This document shows, one piece after another, positions 8,110 through 17,880 of a stretch of 64,000 bases of DNA. The position numbers and the translations under genes are program-made. Positions within the stretch are counted from its first letter, which is position 1, and the number at the start of each line of letters is the position of its first letter. A model generated the notes under the pieces. That model searched no databases and was not told the DNA's origin. It worked only from the letters and a program-made list of their open reading frames with translations. This DNA comes from Bombiscardovia coagulans. GTDB lineage: Bacteria > Actinomycetota > Actinomycetes > Actinomycetales > Bifidobacteriaceae. The stretch is taken from NCBI RefSeq assembly GCF_002259585.1, contig NZ_MWWS01000004.1, positions 248,001 through 312,000 of the forward strand, given 5' to 3'.

Positions 8110-10632
8110 ATGAGTACCTTGAAGGCCAACTGGCAACGGTTCACAAGCTGGTGGCATGCCCACTTGCTAGCAAAGGACACATGCTTAGCTTTCATTCTAG
8201 TGTGGCTGCTGAGCATCGGTGGTGAGACGCCCCTGCTAGCTGATGGCTTCGTAGTCCCCTGCAACCATGAAATCGCTCTCGTGTTTAGTCTTGTGCTGGG
8301 AATACCTCTCATCTATAGGCGCAGTAAACCAGCGTTGGCAGCCAATACATTCGTTTCTCTGTGTTTAGCCCAACTTATTCTCGGACCCGCTTTACTCGCC
8401 AGTGATGCCATAGGTCTCATCATCGTTTACACTGTCATCGTCTATGCAGACCGCACTCAGAGCAAGAAATATGTGCTCATGGCACTAGGGGTAACCTGTC
8501 TGGCGGCGCTAGCATACGCTTCTGCAGTAACTTATGGTCCTATACTACCCGATCGAATGTATCCACACATTACTGCTGGAACATATGCTCATCTTGATCA
8601 ATGTGCAGTTATACCTGGTGTGCACCTGCTCTCCAGCTGTACTCCAATCCTACTTACACATTTATTCATAAACATGGTGACTTTTAACCTTGTCCTCACT
8701 CTCGTTATGTTCTTGGCCTTTTGGAACCGCTCTCGCAGGCAGATAGCTCAGACCATTCGAGAACGCAATGAAGCCATTCTCTACCAGCAGCAGGAGGAAG
8801 CCAGACTCGCTGCATCAGCAGAACGAGCTCGGATAGCCCGCGACATGCATGATGTTGTAGCACACACCCTTTCGATTGTGATTGTTCAAGCTGATGCTGG
8901 ACGATATGTAGGATCCCAAGACAGCGACGTAGCACTTCATATAATGAAAACTATTAAGCAAGAATCCAGCAGAGCTCTTAAGGATATGGACAGTCTTTTT
9001 GGCAGTCTCACAGAATCAAGCATTGATAAAGAACAAGATGTACAAGCTCAGATTACCTCCAACAAAACTTCTATCAGGAACAACATAAAGACAGCACTGC
9101 CTCAAGAAACCACTACAGGTAAGGAAACACTAAATAGCAAGGCGTATGACAATATTGACAATCTCATTGAGCAGGCAAAGGCAGCCAGCCCCGATCTTGT
9201 TTTAAAACGACAAATTACAGGAACTCCAGAACCAGACAAGTTAAGTACTCAGGCTGGCTTAGTGGCCTACCGTTGTGTGCAAGAAGCACTTTCTAATATC
9301 CGCAAGCATGCTAGTGCTGCTGCTCAAGCCACCATACAAGAACGGTGGACAGCCACATCCATAGAACTGATTATTACAAACGATGGCATAGGTTCTGTCA
9401 ATCGCGCGAAGGAATCCCCACACCGTAGCTATGGGCTCTTAGGAATGAACGAGAGAGTCAAGAACATTGGCGGAAGCTTCCAAGCGCAACCAATTGCTGG
9501 AGGTTTCTGTGTTAATGTAACTATACCTTTCCAACAGGAGCCTGTAGTTGGGCCATCACCGGAAGCGAATGCGGCGAGGTCACAACAGCGGTCTGTAGAA
9601 AGTCAAACTGCTCCTTATCAAATTCAATCTGTCGAACATACAACCAGTCAGCTCAACACCATTGAACGACTGGTAAGATGGTCCTCCCACCACTACCTCA
9701 TAGTCGATACCCTGTTGACAGTGCCTCTTATTTTGTTGTTAATTATTTCTATTTCAAATCCATTTTTCAATCTCTTCCCCTTTACAGATGGTAGTACAGT
9801 TCCAACACAAGTAATTATCATCCAGACATTGTTCTTGGCTTTACCTCTTATCTTCCGCAGACGCTGGACCGACCTCAGTGCCGCATTAGTGGCCACATGT
9901 ACAGCTGTAGAGCTTGTAGTGTCACCATGGATCACAACCATGAATTGCATAACACTCACGTCAATATATTCAGCAATGACCTATGGTCAAAAGCGAACGC
10001 GCATCTGGGTACCAGCGGTGGTACTCGCTGAAATTGGTTTGGTAGCAGTACGTTTTCATATTGAAATTACCTACGGCTCACCAACTATCTTGGCTTGGAT
10101 GTTAGGAAATCGAAATAGTCCTACAGTAGTTCAGACAGCTGGTGATCAACAAACAGCACTCATCTGGTTGGTATTTATTTCTATAGGATGTGCATGTGCT
10201 CTAGTACTGGGATTGTGGAGGCGGGCGTCTGGGTCCAACCTGCTGGTCTTGCGGGAACGTGAGGCTGCTTTGAAACAGGGTGAAGCTCAACACAGACAGT
10301 TGGCTGCCAATGCTGAACGTGCACGTATAGGCACTCAGATTCAAAGCCAAGTAACAGCTACTTTGAATCAAGTATTGACTAGCACTGACGAGGGCATAGA
10401 AATGATTAACCTGCAACAAGCACAAGGCTTGCCTGTATCCACAAGCACAATCATCCAAGCATTTGAACAGATCGGCCACGAAGGCCGGTCAGCTCTCTCG
10501 CGTATGCGGCAATTGCTAGATATTCTCAGACAAACTGGTTCTTCAGACGATATTAACCACCCAAAGGCCAATCAGTACCCCTTGCAACTCCATCCAGTCC
10601 AGCCTCATGTAGAACAGTCCCAGACTATGTAG
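8110..10632 (+). CDS. Two-component sensor histidine kinase, tandem fusion with degenerate second module
   Basis: This 840-residue membrane kinase has two similar modules. Module 1: six or so membrane helices, a HisKA_3 helix with the phospho-acceptor (ERARIARDMHDVVAHTL, His247), and an HATPase with N-box EALSNIRKHA and G-box SYGLLGM. Module 2, from about residue 550, repeats the membrane domain and the coiled helix, but the phosphate-accepting stretch reads ERARIGTQIQSQV (about 736), with no histidine, and the ATPase domain is absent. The response regulator gene follows 90 bases later. The second module probably senses or dimerises rather than phosphorylates. The signal is unknown. Confidence 0.9.
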   Translation: MSTLKANWQRFTSWWHAHLLAKDTCLAFILVWLLSIGGETPLLADGFVVPCNHEIALVFSLVLGIPLIYRRSKPALAANTFVSLCLAQLILGPALLASDAIGLIIVYTVIVYADRTQSKKYVLMALGVTCLAALAYASAVTYGPILPDRMYPHITAGTYAHLDQCAVIPGVHLLSSCTPILLTHLFINMVTFNLVLTLVMFLAFWNRSRRQIAQTIRERNEAILYQQQEEARLAASAERARIARDMHDVVAHTLSIVIVQADAGRYVGSQDSDVALHIMKTIKQESSRALKDMDSLFGSLTESSIDKEQDVQAQITSNKTSIRNNIKTALPQETTTGKETLNSKAYDNIDNLIEQAKAASPDLVLKRQITGTPEPDKLSTQAGLVAYRCVQEALSNIRKHASAAAQATIQERWTATSIELIITNDGIGSVNRAKESPHRSYGLLGMNERVKNIGGSFQAQPIAGGFCVNVTIPFQQEPVVGPSPEANAARSQQRSVESQTAPYQIQSVEHTTSQLNTIERLVRWSSHHYLIVDTLLTVPLILLLIISISNPFFNLFPFTDGSTVPTQVIIIQTLFLALPLIFRRRWTDLSAALVATCTAVELVVSPWITTMNCITLTSIYSAMTYGQKRTRIWVPAVVLAEIGLVAVRFHIEITYGSPTILAWMLGNRNSPTVVQTAGDQQTALIWLVFISIGCACALVLGLWRRASGSNLLVLREREAALKQGEAQHRQLAANAERARIGTQIQSQVTATLNQVLTSTDEGIEMINLQQAQGLPVSTSTIIQAFEQIGHEGRSALSRMRQLLDILRQTGSSDDINHPKANQYPLQLHPVQPHVEQSQTM

Positions 10633-10722
10633 CTATCGTTTCAGCTCCAGCAAGGTAACGATCATTTACTCCTGTATGCATGAACCGTTAGCATTGACCT
10701 ATCGGGATAGACGAGGGAGCAA

Positions 10723-11463
10723 GTGGATTTGGACAACGACAAGCCAGGAGTCAACAACCGTATTCGCGTAGTTATTGCCGATGATCAGGAACTCGTACGA
10801 GCCGGTTTTGCCATGGTCATCGGCTCCCAAAATGACATGGAAGTTGTAGGGCAAGCTGCTCACGGTGAGCAAGCTGTGCGCATCGTTCAAGCCTTACAGC
10901 CAGATGTTGTCCTGATGGACATACGCATGCCAGGTATGGACGGACTCGAAGCCACTGAACGTATTTCACGCCTAAGCCCAGTGCGCACAAATGAGATTAG
11001 TCAAACGTATCAACCTACAACGCGTGTTGTTATTTTAACTACCTTTGATCTCGATGAATATGTCATGGCAGCTATTCAAGCAGGAGCTTCGGGTTTCCTC
11101 CTCAAAGACACCGAGCCGGAAACATTATTAGCCTCCATTCGCACGGTTTACCAAGGAAATGCCATCATCGCCCCATCTGCCACTAAACGGTTAATCGAAC
11201 ATATAGCTAGTCAGAATGCTACTAAACAGACACTTCAGGCTTCTCGATCACCGTACACTGATCCAGAACTCGACAAGTTAACTGAACGCGAGAGAGAAGT
11301 GCTGGTAGAGATTGCTCATGGCTTAAGTAACCAGGAAATCGCAGATAAATTGTTTATTTCTATGCCTACAGTGAAGTCGCATGTGGCACATATTCTCCAG
11401 AAAATCAACGCTCGAGACCGCGTTCAAGCAGTTGTTTTTGCTTATGACAACCACTTAATCTAA
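10723..11463 (+). CDS. NarL/LuxR-type response regulator
   Basis: The start is GTG 10723 behind GAGGGAGC. The 246-residue protein has a receiver domain (VVIADDQELVRAGF, phospho-acceptor Asp66 in LMDIRMPGMDG, switch Thr in LTTFD, Lys in LKDTEPE) and a C-terminal LuxR helix-turn-helix (LTEREREVLVEIAHGLSNQEIA). The order matches a kinase–regulator pair with the fused kinase just upstream. The target genes are not obvious here; the ribokinase gene 130 bases downstream could be co-transcribed. Confidence 0.95.
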   Translation: MDLDNDKPGVNNRIRVVIADDQELVRAGFAMVIGSQNDMEVVGQAAHGEQAVRIVQALQPDVVLMDIRMPGMDGLEATERISRLSPVRTNEISQTYQPTTRVVILTTFDLDEYVMAAIQAGASGFLLKDTEPETLLASIRTVYQGNAIIAPSATKRLIEHIASQNATKQTLQASRSPYTDPELDKLTEREREVLVEIAHGLSNQEIADKLFISMPTVKSHVAHILQKINARDRVQAVVFAYDNHLI

Positions 11464-11591
11464 GTGAAACTGTTCCATTTGTGCTATTATCAGCACGTTG
11501 AATTATTAGGTCCTATCGGCAAGACTAGCGCCCCAATCGAGGCCTCGTCTACATGAGAACGTATTTCAATTGGGCCACAGTGAGGAGAACG

Positions 11592-12575
11592 ATGAAGCAG
11601 CAGCACATCACTGAACCGAGCGAGGTTCTTGCCCTACTCGACCAGATCACAGGGAGCATAGCCGTCGTCGGATCAATGAATGCCGATTACACAGTAACTA
11701 CAGAGCGTCTACCCCTGCCGGGCGAAACAGTCAATGGTGGTCAACTTGAGATTCTACCTGGTGGCAAGTCAGCAAACCAGGCATCTGCGGCTGCTAGAAT
11801 CGGTGCGCAAGTTCGTTTGTTTGGCGCTGTTGGGCAAGATAGCAATGCTGACTTTTTGCTAGGTCAACTCACAGATGCTGGTGTAGACGTCTCACAGGTA
11901 AAAACAGTACCTGCTCCTAGCGGTACTACAGTTATTACAGTGGATGCCAACGGTGAGAATACTATCGTCTATTCTCCAGGATCCAACGCTCATGTGTCAT
12001 CTGAGTATATTCAAGAGTCCAGCAAGGCTCTCACTCAAGCCAAAACACTCGGTCTCTGCTTAGAGAGTCCTATTGAAGCCGTGACAATGGCTGCACAGCA
12101 GGCACACGATGCTGGTCTTACTGTCTTAGTCAATAACTCCCCCTTCCAGCCAACCCTTCCACAGGAGCTGATTGATGCCTCAGACATTTTGTTGGTCAAT
12201 GAGCACGAAATGTCCCAGCTCTTAAACTTGAATGAGTCAAAAGATAGTAACTGGATGGAAGCAGATTGGCAGCACATAGCCGCACAAATGGCAGACTATG
12301 GATTTACCAAGGCCGTTGTGACCTTAGGATCTGAAGGTTCAATGATTCTGGAAGACGGTCAAGCCGAACACATCCTGCCCGTGCCTGTACAGGCAGTTGA
12401 TACGACTGGCTGCGGCGATGCCTTCATGGGAACTATTCTAGCAGGATTGTCTTCTGGTATTAGCTTAGTAAACTCAGCTCAGCTGGCTTCATACGTTTCA
12501 GCATATGCAGCTACTGGTCGCGGCGCTCAGGCCTCGTACGGTTCAGCTCAACAAATCCGCGAGCGTTTCCTATAA
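11592..12575 (+). CDS. rbsK: Ribokinase (PfkB family)
   Basis: Start ATG 11592 is preceded by TGAGGAGAAC. The 327-residue product shows PfkB signature 1 (PGGKSANQASAAARIG) with the ribose-binding GSMNADY and the LPLPGETV region, and signature 2 with the catalytic base DTTGCGDAFMG (usually TTGAGDAF; the Ala-to-Cys change is conservative). Ribokinase phosphorylates D-ribose at O5. No ribose transporter or RbsD lies nearby, so the kinase is stand-alone in this window. Confidence 0.9.
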   Translation: MKQQHITEPSEVLALLDQITGSIAVVGSMNADYTVTTERLPLPGETVNGGQLEILPGGKSANQASAAARIGAQVRLFGAVGQDSNADFLLGQLTDAGVDVSQVKTVPAPSGTTVITVDANGENTIVYSPGSNAHVSSEYIQESSKALTQAKTLGLCLESPIEAVTMAAQQAHDAGLTVLVNNSPFQPTLPQELIDASDILLVNEHEMSQLLNLNESKDSNWMEADWQHIAAQMADYGFTKAVVTLGSEGSMILEDGQAEHILPVPVQAVDTTGCGDAFMGTILAGLSSGISLVNSAQLASYVSAYAATGRGAQASYGSAQQIRERFL

Positions 12576-12584
12576 AAGGATACA

Positions 12585-12635
12585 ATAATTAATCCCGTGC
12601 TCCCCCATACGAGGAGAAAGCACGGGATTAATTAT
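12585..12635. terminator. Bidirectional terminator, 17-bp stem
   Basis: Arms 12585–12601 and 12619–12635 pair perfectly over 17 bp with a 17-base loop. The outer part is A/T-rich, providing a U-tract-like tail in both directions. It separates the convergent ribokinase and FtsX-type permease genes. Confidence 0.85.
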
Positions 12636-12647
12636 ATTTCCTACTCT

Positions 12648-15278
12648 TTACGCTTCAGCGAGAGCCTCCACCGGTGCGGTTTTAGTTGCTCTTCTTGCTG
12701 GAAGAACACTGGCCAAGTAAGCAGCAAGAGCAGCTACAAGCACAATAAGGATGTACATCGTCCAGTCAATCGGTAGTGCGACCTTCCCGTAGGATTCGAA
12801 AACAATATAAGAACCCACCCAACCGAAGAGAGTTCCCAGTACCAGCCCAACCAAACAGGAACTGAGAGCTATGAGCAATGCTTCAACAGTCAGGGAGCGC
12901 CTAAGCTGCTTCTTAGTCATTCCAATAGCTCTGAGGGTAGCCGACTCTCTCGTGCGTTCTATCACCGACAGAGAAAGCGTATTAGCCACACCAATAAGAG
13001 CTATGAGTACTGCGACTGCCAGCAGGGCAACCATCACCATGAGAATAATGTTGATAGACCTCTCATACATATCTTTCTCAGCAATGGCTCCTGCCACATT
13101 CGCACCATTCACACTACTCACTGCCTGGCGTATATCATCAAGCAGTATGCCTGCGCGCTGAGTACCATCAGATTTAACCCAAATCTCAGATTGCATTGGG
13201 CTACCAAACTGCTCTAGCTGATCTCGTAAAGCCACTCCATAGAGGTTGTTCTGAGCCGACAGACCTTTAAAACCTCCAGAAACAATCTGAAAACTCTTTG
13301 AAACTGGTGTTCCATTAGCACTCAAGTCGTCTGAGATCAGTTTTATACGCTGTCCCTCCTTGTATTCGCTGCCCAGTTTGTTCTTAGGCACAATCAACTG
13401 TGAACCAGAAGATAAAGATGATTCCAAGTTAACGTTCATCAGACGTTGGGACTGTCCAGCCTTAAGCCCATAGACTAAAACATCTTCGCTATTTTTATTT
13501 TCAGATTGACGAGAATGATGTTCGTCACTGATGTGAACATTGTAAACCGCAACATTTCCGGCTGCTTTCACACCAGGAACGGCACGAATCTTTTCCAGTA
13601 CTTGCTGGTCTTCCTTGGGAAGAATAACTTCTATATCGACACTATACTTGCGGTCTAGAGCATTAGACAGTGTTTGCTTGGCTGAACTAGCACCTGTTCC
13701 TAGACAAGCGACAAGCGTAACACCAATTAACAGAGCTGTACCGGTTGCAGCTACACGACTTGGGTTGCGTGAGATATTAGCCACTGCCACATTCGACGAT
13801 GGCCCACAACGAGATACTATACTTCCGATCCCTTTCAGCATCCATGGAATCCAACGATTCGCACAGAGCAAGATTCCCACAAAAGCCAATGCAACACCCA
13901 TGACAGCGATGCCGATTGCCTGCTGAGATTGATCTCCAGCAAGCATATTCGTCTTAACTCCTCGAGAGTCAAGAATTGCCTGATATACGATATAAGCAGC
14001 CATAGCAGCACCCATCAGTATCATCACAAGAGCAGCCAGTAACCGTATACGACCGCTACGCTTGCCTTTGCTGATTTCTGCCGGGCGCAAAGCTTCTATA
14101 GGAGAAACCCGAGTTGCAGCGGAAGCAGACGATAGGGAAGCCAGCATCGTTATCACAATTCCGAAAGCAATAGGGACAATCAAAACAGGTGGCGTGACAC
14201 TCAGCGTAAGACTCACCCCACTGAGCTTGAACTTGCTTAGCTGTACACCATACATCATCCCTATAGCTAGCACTGTGCCCAGAATTGAGGAAAGAAGTCC
14301 AAGAATTCCCGACTGCATGAGAACCGAACTGCGAACCTGACTCTTTTTAGCACCTATAGTTCGCAAGAGTGCCAGAACTCTGCGCTGACGAGCAACCATA
14401 ACTTGGAAGGTGTTACTGATCACCAAGGCAGCTACAAACATGGCCAGGACTCCAAAAGTCAACAGGAAGGTAGTCATGATACTGGTCTGGCCACTCAGTG
14501 ATTTAATCTGCTTATCCTCGTAAACTGTCCGAGTCTGCAATGAATAACCCTTCGGCAGATAACCGTTGATGAGTTTCATACCTTGACTGCCAACCTGAGT
14601 AGGATCTAGGGAAAGATAGACTGCTATAACAGGAAATTCATCGATACCTTTACCGGCATCCAATCCAGCGATTCGCCCAAGTGCCCCTTTGCTCAACACA
14701 CAAGCGCCTGAGTAGTAAGAGTATATACCTGATTCATCCTCTGTAAATCCCACCAGCCGAAACAGCTGAGGATTCGTTTGTGAACCTTTCCCACCTTCCG
14801 ACGATATGTCCACCTGACCGCCAATCTTCACTCCCAAATGCTCGGCATCTTTCTTAGGAATAGCCACTTCAGATTCAGCTTGTGGCCAGCGCCCTTCAAC
14901 CAGCGATATAGGAAGCAGAGAGTCAGGATGGGACATAACAACAACTGCTGTATTGCTGTGTTTATCTCCCTGTACAGTACTGATAATTACGTCAGATGAG
15001 AAAATGTCAGGACGTAACCCACGCACTCCTTGTACCGCTTCAACCTTATCTAAATGAAAGTCCTTAGCAGGCAGTGGCGCTACCTGATCATCGTCAGGCG
15101 CTAAAGCGTAATTGGCACCCCCAAAATTAGACGATATTTGCTGGCGGAAAGATCGATCCAGAGTATTACCAAACAGAAAAGTCGCAGCAATAAAGAGCGT
15201 CCCAACCATGACAGCAATGCCTGCTGGAATCAGCATCCTACTGTCTTTTTTCATCATCCGCAAAGATATAGACCACAT
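12648..15278 (-). CDS. FtsX-family ABC transporter permease (two FtsX domains)
   Basis: This 876-residue protein has the typical layout of an actinobacterial MacB/LolE-like permease: an N-terminal helix, a long extracellular domain, three helices (about 270–400), a second pair of helices near 410–480, another extracellular domain, and three C-terminal helices ending with LPARRATKTAPVEAL. The repeats TLRAIGMTKKQLRR and LLRTIGAKKSQVRS are the paired FtsX cytoplasmic motifs. The partner ATPase is directly upstream (15 bases between genes). Such systems use ATP to work mechanically on extracytoplasmic substrates or export peptides and antimicrobials; the cargo is unknown. Confidence 0.92.
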   Translation of the reverse strand: MWSISLRMMKKDSRMLIPAGIAVMVGTLFIAATFLFGNTLDRSFRQQISSNFGGANYALAPDDDQVAPLPAKDFHLDKVEAVQGVRGLRPDIFSSDVIISTVQGDKHSNTAVVVMSHPDSLLPISLVEGRWPQAESEVAIPKKDAEHLGVKIGGQVDISSEGGKGSQTNPQLFRLVGFTEDESGIYSYYSGACVLSKGALGRIAGLDAGKGIDEFPVIAVYLSLDPTQVGSQGMKLINGYLPKGYSLQTRTVYEDKQIKSLSGQTSIMTTFLLTFGVLAMFVAALVISNTFQVMVARQRRVLALLRTIGAKKSQVRSSVLMQSGILGLLSSILGTVLAIGMMYGVQLSKFKLSGVSLTLSVTPPVLIVPIAFGIVITMLASLSSASAATRVSPIEALRPAEISKGKRSGRIRLLAALVMILMGAAMAAYIVYQAILDSRGVKTNMLAGDQSQQAIGIAVMGVALAFVGILLCANRWIPWMLKGIGSIVSRCGPSSNVAVANISRNPSRVAATGTALLIGVTLVACLGTGASSAKQTLSNALDRKYSVDIEVILPKEDQQVLEKIRAVPGVKAAGNVAVYNVHISDEHHSRQSENKNSEDVLVYGLKAGQSQRLMNVNLESSLSSGSQLIVPKNKLGSEYKEGQRIKLISDDLSANGTPVSKSFQIVSGGFKGLSAQNNLYGVALRDQLEQFGSPMQSEIWVKSDGTQRAGILLDDIRQAVSSVNGANVAGAIAEKDMYERSINIILMVMVALLAVAVLIALIGVANTLSLSVIERTRESATLRAIGMTKKQLRRSLTVEALLIALSSCLVGLVLGTLFGWVGSYIVFESYGKVALPIDWTMYILIVLVAALAAYLASVLPARRATKTAPVEALAEA

Positions 15279-15293
15279 AAGAACCTCCTTCCG

Positions 15294-16229
15294 CTACCGC
15301 TGTGCCTGCTGAGAGTACTGAACCGCATCATCCACCAGAGAAGGATCTGCCATCATTTGTGCTTTCGAATTGAGTAATTCACTCATTTCTTCCGCAGTAG
15401 GATTGACCTGATCAGCCACTATACGACCGTCAGCAAAAACAAGCGCTCGGTCAGCGTAAGAGGCAGCAACAGCATCATGAGTAACCATAATGATGGTCTG
15501 CCCTAATTCTGTAACAGAACGCTTTAGAAAACTCAAAACTTCAGCTGATGAAACTGAATCGAGATTGCCCGTAGGCTCATCAGCAAAGACGATTGTGGGC
15601 TTGGTAACCAACGCCCTAGCTATGGCCACTCTTTGCTGCTGACCGCCGGATAGCTCACTCGGTCGGTGATTGAGTCGTCCTTGTAAGCCTAATGTTGTAA
15701 CCAGAAGATCCAACCAGCTACGATCAGGCTTCGCCCCTTCTAGGGTCAGAGGCATAAGAATGTTCTGTTCAGCCGTGAACATAGGTAACAAGTTGAAAGA
15801 TTGAAAGATAAATCCAATAGAACGCCGCCGCAGAAGCGTGAGTTGATTGTCCCCCAATTTGGTAATATCAACAAAGCTGTGCGGATCAGCATACTGAGAA
15901 TCTGCCACATGTTGAGAACCTGACGGATGCTTGTGTGAACTAGATTTACTAGAACCAACTCCATAGAGCAGCACACGTCCTGAAGTAGCCGAATCTAAGC
16001 CAGCCAAGGTATGCATCAATGTAGACTTACCCGAACCGGACGGACCCATAATCGCCGTAAAACGTCCCCGCTGGAAGGCAACATCTACCCCACGTAAGGC
16101 ATGAACAAGATTCTCACCCTGACCATAATCCTTCACTAAACCAATAGCTTGAACAGCAGTACCATCGACTGGTGTTGGTGGCACACTTACAGTCGTTTCT
16201 TGCTTATAGTCTGTGAGCCCGCTCGTCAT
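15294..16229 (-). CDS. ABC transporter ATP-binding protein (MacB/LolD type) with a Ser/His-rich insert
   Basis: The start is set by AAAGGAG before ATG 16229. The 311-residue ATPase has Walker A GPSGSGKST, signature LSGGQQQRVAIARAL, Walker B VFADEPTGNLD and H-loop VTHD. Between the Walker A helix and the Q-loop (GFIFQSFNL) there is an insert of about 30 residues rich in Ser and His (around GSSKSSSHKHPSGSQH) that the family normally lacks. It also has a longer C-terminal tail. It energises the FtsX-type permease encoded next. Both genes appear to form one leftward operon. Confidence 0.93.
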   Translation of the reverse strand: MTSGLTDYKQETTVSVPPTPVDGTAVQAIGLVKDYGQGENLVHALRGVDVAFQRGRFTAIMGPSGSGKSTLMHTLAGLDSATSGRVLLYGVGSSKSSSHKHPSGSQHVADSQYADPHSFVDITKLGDNQLTLLRRRSIGFIFQSFNLLPMFTAEQNILMPLTLEGAKPDRSWLDLLVTTLGLQGRLNHRPSELSGGQQQRVAIARALVTKPTIVFADEPTGNLDSVSSAEVLSFLKRSVTELGQTIIMVTHDAVAASYADRALVFADGRIVADQVNPTAEEMSELLNSKAQMMADPSLVDDAVQYSQQAQR

Positions 16230-16600
16230 TGTTGCTCCTTTTACTGGTCTTTAGCACAGGACTTCTCCCGCACCGCTTACCAGTAATGTACCGAATTGTG
16301 AGCGTTCAGATTATCCTACTGAGGTCTGAACTTTGAATCACCAAAAGGAACACTATCCCCACCTTCAATCATCCTTAAGAATGATGGACAGAATGAGTAT
16401 CAAATAACCACGATTCAATGTGACCCGAGAACATATATCACAGGCTCATCAATCTTCAGGCCACATACTTGTGCTGAGCTTGTCTAGTGTCTGTTCCTGA
16501 TCTTTTAGTGAAAGAGCGCAGGTCTGTTGTCATTTGCTAGGCACTCCAATGACTGACAAAAGTAACGGTTGATCTATTTTGTAATAGCCATATTCAATTA
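16230..16600. other. Intergenic region, 371 bases, upstream of the FtsX-type ABC operon
   Basis: No gene is seen. It contains the leftward operon's promoter region and the end of the hydrolase transcript. The one structured element is an imperfect 18-base palindrome at 16368–16385 (ATCAT-C-CTTAAG-A-ATGAT, one mismatched pair), about 140 bases upstream of the ATPase start. It could be an operator. Confidence 0.5.
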
Positions 16601-17689
16601 TCAGACGCCTTGTCTCCAGTGGGAAACTGTTTCATCAATATGTTGAGCGATTTGAACAGTCTCATAGTCATGAATATAGTGAGGCACGTTAAAAATAGTC
16701 ATAGAGGAGCTATTGTTACCGGTCTTTTTCAGTAGATTAGATTGGAGTTGCCGCCAGTCTTCTTTAGGCAATCCGGTCCCTTTACCGTTAGAAACAAAAA
16801 GGCGTAATTTGACCCGTGGAAGCCCTATGCTGTCTATATAGCCGGCATTTTGCCGCGCAAAAGCAATTTCGTTACGTACATCAGAGGACATGAAATTGCG
16901 GTAACACAGAGCAAGATAACTGGCTTTATCATTATCAGTCAGAGCACCAGCCTTCGCAGCATCTAACTGATGAGAGACCAAACTAGGAAAGAGTCGTAAA
17001 ACACCACACCTTCGTAAGGCAGCAGCACAAGTAGTAACCCAACGAGGAGGAATGTTAATGCGACTGTACGCTTCCGGGCAAGCCATATCTAAACCAATGA
17101 TTCCAACAACCTCCTCTGGATACTGTTGAGACCAATGGAGAGCTTCCAGACCTGCCATCGAGTGCGCTACCAATATATAAGGTCCTAAATAGCCAAGCGA
17201 AGCAAGGACTGAACGGTCTTGCTCCAGCACGGTATTAACATCCCTACTGAGCTGGGTATGATCACTAAACCCATATCCTAGCCGTTCCATAACCACTAAT
17301 GGATGCTTTAAGCGCAAGCGTTCCACAAGAGACTGAAAATCATAGATAGGAGAAGGGGTTCCAGACCCTGACAGCAACACCAGAACTGGTCCTTGTTCTG
17401 TATTTCCTGTAACGTAAGCGTTCACCATCGCTGTTCCAACAGAGACACGGTTGGTGTATTGCAGGTTCTTTCCCCCAGCCAAAAGAGCATTATCCTTCGC
17501 TTGGCTGAGTCCATCAACAATGGAACCTGCAATCACCAAACAGACACCTAGGATACAAGTAAGAACTAAACTCCAAACGATGACAGTCAGTAAGAAAACC
17601 ATGCCTCGCCCTTCTGGTGTATCCCGAAAAATCCAGACTAGCACACTAAGCTGTGACTTACTTCTGTCTCCTGCTGCAGCCGGCGTCAT
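16601..17689 (-). CDS. Membrane-anchored alpha/beta hydrolase
   Basis: This 362-residue protein has an N-terminal hydrophobic helix (VFLLTVIVWSLVLTCILGVC, about 32–51) that anchors it, followed by a hydrolase fold. It shows the nucleophile elbow AHSMAG, an oxyanion strand LVLLSGSGTPSP, and a candidate catalytic His in NVPHYIHDY near the end. The hydrolytic domain would face outwards if the helix is an uncleaved signal anchor. The substrate is unknown. It shares the leftward direction with the FtsX ABC operon but lies 371 bases from it. Confidence 0.8.
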   Translation of the reverse strand: MTPAAAGDRSKSQLSVLVWIFRDTPEGRGMVFLLTVIVWSLVLTCILGVCLVIAGSIVDGLSQAKDNALLAGGKNLQYTNRVSVGTAMVNAYVTGNTEQGPVLVLLSGSGTPSPIYDFQSLVERLRLKHPLVVMERLGYGFSDHTQLSRDVNTVLEQDRSVLASLGYLGPYILVAHSMAGLEALHWSQQYPEEVVGIIGLDMACPEAYSRINIPPRWVTTCAAALRRCGVLRLFPSLVSHQLDAAKAGALTDNDKASYLALCYRNFMSSDVRNEIAFARQNAGYIDSIGLPRVKLRLFVSNGKGTGLPKEDWRQLQSNLLKKTGNNSSSMTIFNVPHYIHDYETVQIAQHIDETVSHWRQGV

Positions 17690-17880
17690 GAAACCAGCAA
17701 CAGTTCCCCAACATCACACCCTAGGCACACACGACACAAACGAACCCTATGAACACAACTATAAAAAAGAAAGAAACCACTCACCAACATCCTGCTGTTT
17801 CAGTCTGTTATGTTACCTTGGATGAAAGTAGACTACTGATGACAACCAAATGACACACGGAACATCCTAGGAGAACAGTA

